From Kineosporiaceae bacterium (lineage in GTDB: Bacteria; Actinomycetota; Actinomycetes; Actinomycetales; Angustibacteraceae): a stretch of 16,711 nt of DNA. Positions within the stretch are counted from its first letter, which is position 1. Every line of letters starts with the position of its first letter. The DNA lies in assembly GCA_027345905.1 (NCBI GenBank), contig DAIETC010000043.1:1-16711 (forward strand), read 5' to 3'. Under the pieces are notes generated by a model, which was not told where the DNA came from, ran no database searches, and saw only the letters and a list, made by a program, of their open reading frames with translations. Made by a program: the position numbers and the translations under genes. Positions 14,430 to 16,711 of this stretch are shown here, piece by piece.

Positions 14430-14723
14430 GTGAAGGTTCTGGCCCAGTTTCCTGAGTTCGGCGTGATCCTGCGGGCAGCGGTGGAGGACGACGTCCCGGC
14501 CATCGTCGAGCTGCTGGCCGCCGACCAGCTCGGTGCAGGCCGAGACGGCATCAGCAGTGAGGCTGGTCTTCGGCCCTACCTGCGCGCCTTCCACGCCATC
14601 GACGCCGACCCGGCGCACCTGCTGCTCGTCGCCACCGACGGCCTGTAGGTGCGCGCACGGGGTCCGGGCTGCGCCCTGGTCCAGCTGACCACAGACACGT
14701 CACGATCCGGCGCACACCGGTTC
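14430..14723 (+). pseudogene. GNAT acetyltransferase remnant with internal deletion
   Basis: The frame starting at GTG 14430 gives a normal GNAT N-terminus (VILRAAVEDDVPAIVELLA, then LRPYLRAFHAIDADP and HLLLVATDG) and stops with TAG at 14646-14648. In the same frame beyond the stop, the codons give CALVQLTTDTSRSGAHRF (ending at 14723), the C-terminal part of the same family. The middle, including the acetyl-CoA loop, is missing; about 50 codons appear to have been lost. The usual end after HRF is also missing. This is a decayed gene and should not produce an enzyme. It sits just before the rmlC promoter and is divergent from the DinB-like gene. Confidence 0.75.
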
Positions 14724-14759
14724 CGAACTCCAAGCGCCCCGGTGCCCCGCACCGCTCGG

Positions 14760-14765
14760 TAGGGT
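14760..14765 (+). promoter_or_regulatory. possible -10 box of rmlC, leaderless
   Basis: TAGGGT ends 7 nt before the rmlC ATG, the same spacing as in the two DUF222 promoters. No Shine-Dalgarno sequence and no clear -35 box are present. Confidence 0.4.
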
Positions 14766-14772
14766 GCGTCGC

Positions 14773-15393
14773 ATGCAGATCACCCCGCTGTCGATCGAAG
14801 GCGCCTGGCGGGTCGAGCCGCGACTGTTCCCCGACGAGCGCGGCACGTTCCTCGAATGGTTCAAGGCCGACGCCTTCCAGCAGGCGGTTGGGCACCGCCT
14901 CCAGCTGGCCCAGTCGCACATCTCGACCAGCACCTTCGGCACCCTGCGCGGCATCCACTTCGCCGCCGTCCCACCCAGCCAGGCCAAGTACGTCACGTGC
15001 GTCAGCGGCGCCGTCGTCGATGTCGTCGTCGACATCCGGGTCGGCTCTCCCACCTATGGCCAGCACGAGCTCGTCTACCTGGACGACGTCAGCCGGCACG
15101 CGCTGTACGTGTCCGAAGGACTCGGGCACGGCTACCTGGCGCTGACCCAGGGCGCGGTTTTCATGTACCTGTGCTCTACGCCGTACGCGCCCGCGCGCGA
15201 GTTCGGCATCAACCCCCTCGATCCCGAACTGGGAATCTTGTGGCCGGCGACGGACACGGTGGGCGCCGACCTGCAGCCGGTGCTGTCCCCCAAGGACTCA
15301 GCCGCCCCTACGCTCGAGCAGGCGCGCAGCCAAGGGCTGCTGCCGACGTACGACGACGCGCTGGCGTTTCGCCGCAGTCTGGCCGCCCGGTGA
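14773..15393 (+). CDS. rmlC: dTDP-4-dehydrorhamnose 3,5-epimerase
   Basis: A 206-residue cupin epimerase that converts dTDP-4-keto-6-deoxy-glucose to dTDP-4-keto-L-rhamnose, the third step of the rhamnose pathway. Active-site residues sit where the family has them: Arg59 and His62 in TLRGIHF, Lys72 in QAKYVTC, His119 in GLGHGYLAL, and Tyr132 in FMYLCS. RLFPDERGTFLEWF at 17-30 is a further hallmark. The length is normal. The ATG at 14773 is chosen over an upstream GTG because it gives the usual MQI-type start. The stop overlaps the next gene's start as GTGA. Confidence 0.95.
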   Translation: MQITPLSIEGAWRVEPRLFPDERGTFLEWFKADAFQQAVGHRLQLAQSHISTSTFGTLRGIHFAAVPPSQAKYVTCVSGAVVDVVVDIRVGSPTYGQHELVYLDDVSRHALYVSEGLGHGYLALTQGAVFMYLCSTPYAPAREFGINPLDPELGILWPATDTVGADLQPVLSPKDSAAPTLEQARSQGLLPTYDDALAFRRSLAAR

Positions 15394-16145
15394 GCGAGCC
15401 GGCCAACACGGGGGTGGCCCGCGCAGCCACCGTCGCGCAGCTCTTGCGGGCGCTGGTCGACAGCGACCCCGGACGGCCGCGACTGACGTGGTACGACGAC
15501 GCCGCCGGGCCCACGCACGGTGAGCGGATCGAGCTGTCCGCGCGGGTATTGGTCAACTGGGTCGCCAAAGCGGCAAACCTGCTGACCGGTGAGCTGGACA
15601 TCGAGCCCGGCGATCGAATCGCACTGGCCCTGCCACCGCACTGGCGGGCGGCCTACTGGCTGCTGGCTGCCTGGTCGGTAGGTGCACAGGTTGTGGTCGG
15701 CGACCTGCACGATGCCCGGGTGGTCATCACCGATGACCCGGCATCGGTGCCGTCCGGTCCGGCCGTGGTAGCGGTGACCCTGCCCGCGCTGGCGCGCGCG
15801 TGGGCTGGCGCGCCGCTGCCCGCCCACGCCCTCGACGAGGCGTCCACGGTGACCGGCCAACCGGACGTGTTCGAGCCGTTCGACGAGCCAGATCCGAGCG
15901 CGCCGGCGTACACCGTCTCCCGCCTGTCGGTGCCGTACGCCGACCTCCTGGCTACGGCACGTGAGCTGGCCAGGAACCGCGGCTGGCAGCCGGGCGCTCG
16001 GGTGCTGACGTCGTCCGGGCCCGAGGACGCACTCGCCGGCTTGCTGGCGCCGTTGGTCGTCGACGGTTCGCTCGTCCTGGTTCGCGACCCCGATCCCGAA
16101 CTGGTCGAAGAACGCCGCCGCACCGAGCAGGTCACCAGCCCGTGA
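15390..16145 (+). CDS. TIGR03089 family protein
   Basis: A 251-residue protein of the actinobacterial TIGR03089 family, which resembles the N-terminal part of AMP-binding (acyl-CoA synthetase-like) enzymes but is much shorter. It shows RPRLTWYDD near 28-36, then GERIELSARVLVNWVAKAANLL and GDRIALALPPHWRAAYWLLAAWSVGAQVV, the typical opening of the adenylate-forming fold. The ATP-binding loop and the C-terminal catalytic domain of real synthetases are absent, so catalysis is doubtful. It overlaps rmlC by 4 bp and should be translationally coupled to it. In many actinobacteria the family sits next to rhamnose genes, which suggests an envelope-related role. Confidence 0.88.
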   Translation: MSEPANTGVARAATVAQLLRALVDSDPGRPRLTWYDDAAGPTHGERIELSARVLVNWVAKAANLLTGELDIEPGDRIALALPPHWRAAYWLLAAWSVGAQVVVGDLHDARVVITDDPASVPSGPAVVAVTLPALARAWAGAPLPAHALDEASTVTGQPDVFEPFDEPDPSAPAYTVSRLSVPYADLLATARELARNRGWQPGARVLTSSGPEDALAGLLAPLVVDGSLVLVRDPDPELVEERRRTEQVTSP

Positions 16146-16389
16146 CGTGACGAGGGGCGGCGCCTCCATAGCATGTTGTTCATGCACGCGACGGTCGAGA
16201 ACTGACCCACGCCGCACCGGATGTAGCCGCCCCCGGCTGGAGAACTCCGCAACACCAAGTTGGAGCACTTGTGTTCGCCGAGGGTCTCGCAACGTACGTT
16301 TCCGCGCTCGCCTACCGGGGCCATCTCGCAGACGAATACTTGTGGTGTCGATGACGCCGGGAGCGGGGGAACGTGGCGACGAACTTCCC
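16146..16389. other. intergenic region, possible mobile-element debris
   Basis: I find no convincing gene here. The text includes CGAGAACTGACCCACG (about 16197) and GGAGAACTCCGCAACACC (about 16239). Both share AGAACT with the 18-bp repeats upstream of the other DUF222 gene. They may be degenerate repeats from an insertion sequence end or a family-specific upstream element. No transposase fragment is recognisable. Confidence 0.25.
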
Positions 16390-16419
16390 TTGACATGGAT
16401 GGCAGCATCCGTATAGAAT
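16390..16419 (+). promoter_or_regulatory. sigma-A-type promoter of the second DUF222 gene, leaderless
   Basis: TTGACA at 16390-16395 and TAGAAT at 16414-16419 are separated by 18 bp. The GTG start at 16427 follows the -10 box after 7 nt, as in the promoter at 242-270, so the message should be leaderless. The -35 box is a perfect consensus match. Confidence 0.75.
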
Positions 16420-16434
16420 CGTACACGTGTCCGA
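16419..16434. promoter_or_regulatory. LexA (SOS box)-like operator over -10 and start codon
   Basis: TCGTACACGTGTCCGA matches TCGAAC-N4-GTTCGA at 10 of 12 positions, five in each half-site. It lies in the same register as the box at 270-285: in both, the third base of the start codon is the first base of the right half-site. Confidence 0.6.
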
Positions 16435-16711
16435 GTCGAGTGGTGTGGGTGCGGCTGCGCTGGTAGCCCAGGTGCAGACCCTGGGTGAACTGCTCACCCG
16501 GTTTGACGGACGCTCGGACGAGGGCGCTGACCTGGTCGCGGTGTTGGGGGCCTTGGAAGAGCTCAAGTGCCGCGCGGAGGGCGCGCAGGTGATGGCCAGC
16601 GTCGCCTTGGACACCCACCAGCGGGCGGTGCAGGCCACCGCTGGGGTACCAGCCCAGCGTCGGGGGTTGGGGGTGGGGTTGCAGGTGGCGTTGGCCCGCC
16701 GGGAGTCCCAC
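16427..16711 (+). CDS. DUF222 (13E12-type) protein, N-terminal part, cut by window end
   Basis: Ninety-five codons are visible from the GTG at 16427 to the window edge without a stop. After a short variable N-terminus comes LEELKCRAEGAQVMASVALD and then an AQRRGLGVGLQVALARRESH segment, which is the characteristic opening of the DUF222 domain. The continuation probably includes the rest of DUF222 and an HNH domain, which lie outside the window. The start is set by the promoter spacing and the LexA-like box, as for the copy at 278. The N-terminus is about 90 residues shorter than in that copy and not obviously similar, so these are distant paralogues rather than a recent duplication. Confidence 0.85.
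   Translation, partial: MSESSGVGAAALVAQVQTLGELLTRFDGRSDEGADLVAVLGALEELKCRAEGAQVMASVALDTHQRAVQATAGVPAQRRGLGVGLQVALARRESH

Noticed and set aside
16150..16175. Possible rho-independent terminator after the TIGR03089 gene
   Set aside because: GAGG/CCTC around a GC-rich loop gives only a 4-bp stem and no T-run follows.
15653..16711. Long open frames opposite real genes, for example on the minus strand over the TIGR03089 and second DUF222 genes
   Set aside because: High GC content leaves antisense frames open. The translations are Arg/Ser/Ala-rich without any family pattern, while the plus strand has clear families.

Overview
The window is very GC-rich and looks like the chromosome of an actinomycete. 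Markers for this are two DUF222/13E12-type HNH proteins, a DUF3105 protein, a TIGR03089 protein directly behind rmlC, many GTG starts, and many genes without a Shine-Dalgarno sequence whose start lies 6-9 nt after a -10-like box (probable leaderless mRNAs). Genus cannot be fixed from what is visible.

Layout. (1) 1-2101: an upstream array of 18-bp repeats and a DUF222-HNH nuclease gene with a strong promoter. (2) 2098-4405: an MFS transporter (-) and a membrane-anchored DUF3105 protein (+), divergent from each other. (3) 4359-10283: five tightly coupled minus-strand genes: a large multi-spanning membrane protein, a polyprenyl-phosphate-type GT2 glycosyltransferase, a GT4 glycosyltransferase, a UPF0104/LPG-synthase-like membrane protein, and a class I methyltransferase. 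(4) 10309-12050: rmlA (+) and rmlD (-), convergent. (5) 12114-14723: an accessory block with a vapBC toxin-antitoxin pair, a frameshifted GNAT gene, an intact GNAT gene, a DinB/DUF664 protein and an eroded GNAT remnant. (6) 14773-16145: rmlC overlapping a TIGR03089 gene. (7) 16427-end: the start of a second DUF222 protein, cut by the window edge.

How the genes fit together. RmlA, RmlC and RmlD are three of the four enzymes that make dTDP-L-rhamnose from glucose-1-phosphate; rmlB is not in the window. The five-gene operon next to rmlA has the parts expected for building and modifying a lipid-linked or surface glycan, so the core of the window is best read as an envelope-glycan locus. The vapBC/GNAT block sits between rmlD and rmlC and contains two broken GNAT genes, which suggests a site of repeated insertion and decay.

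The most striking regulatory signal is shared by the two DUF222 genes at the window ends. Each has a TTGACM/TAGAAT promoter, a start codon exactly 7 nt after the -10 box, and a near-palindrome closely resembling the actinobacterial LexA (SOS) box lying across the -10 box and start codon. Other notable signals are a perfect 17-bp palindrome with four TACACC half-sites between vapB and a GNAT gene, and a possible symmetric bidirectional -10 element between rmlA and the glycan operon.
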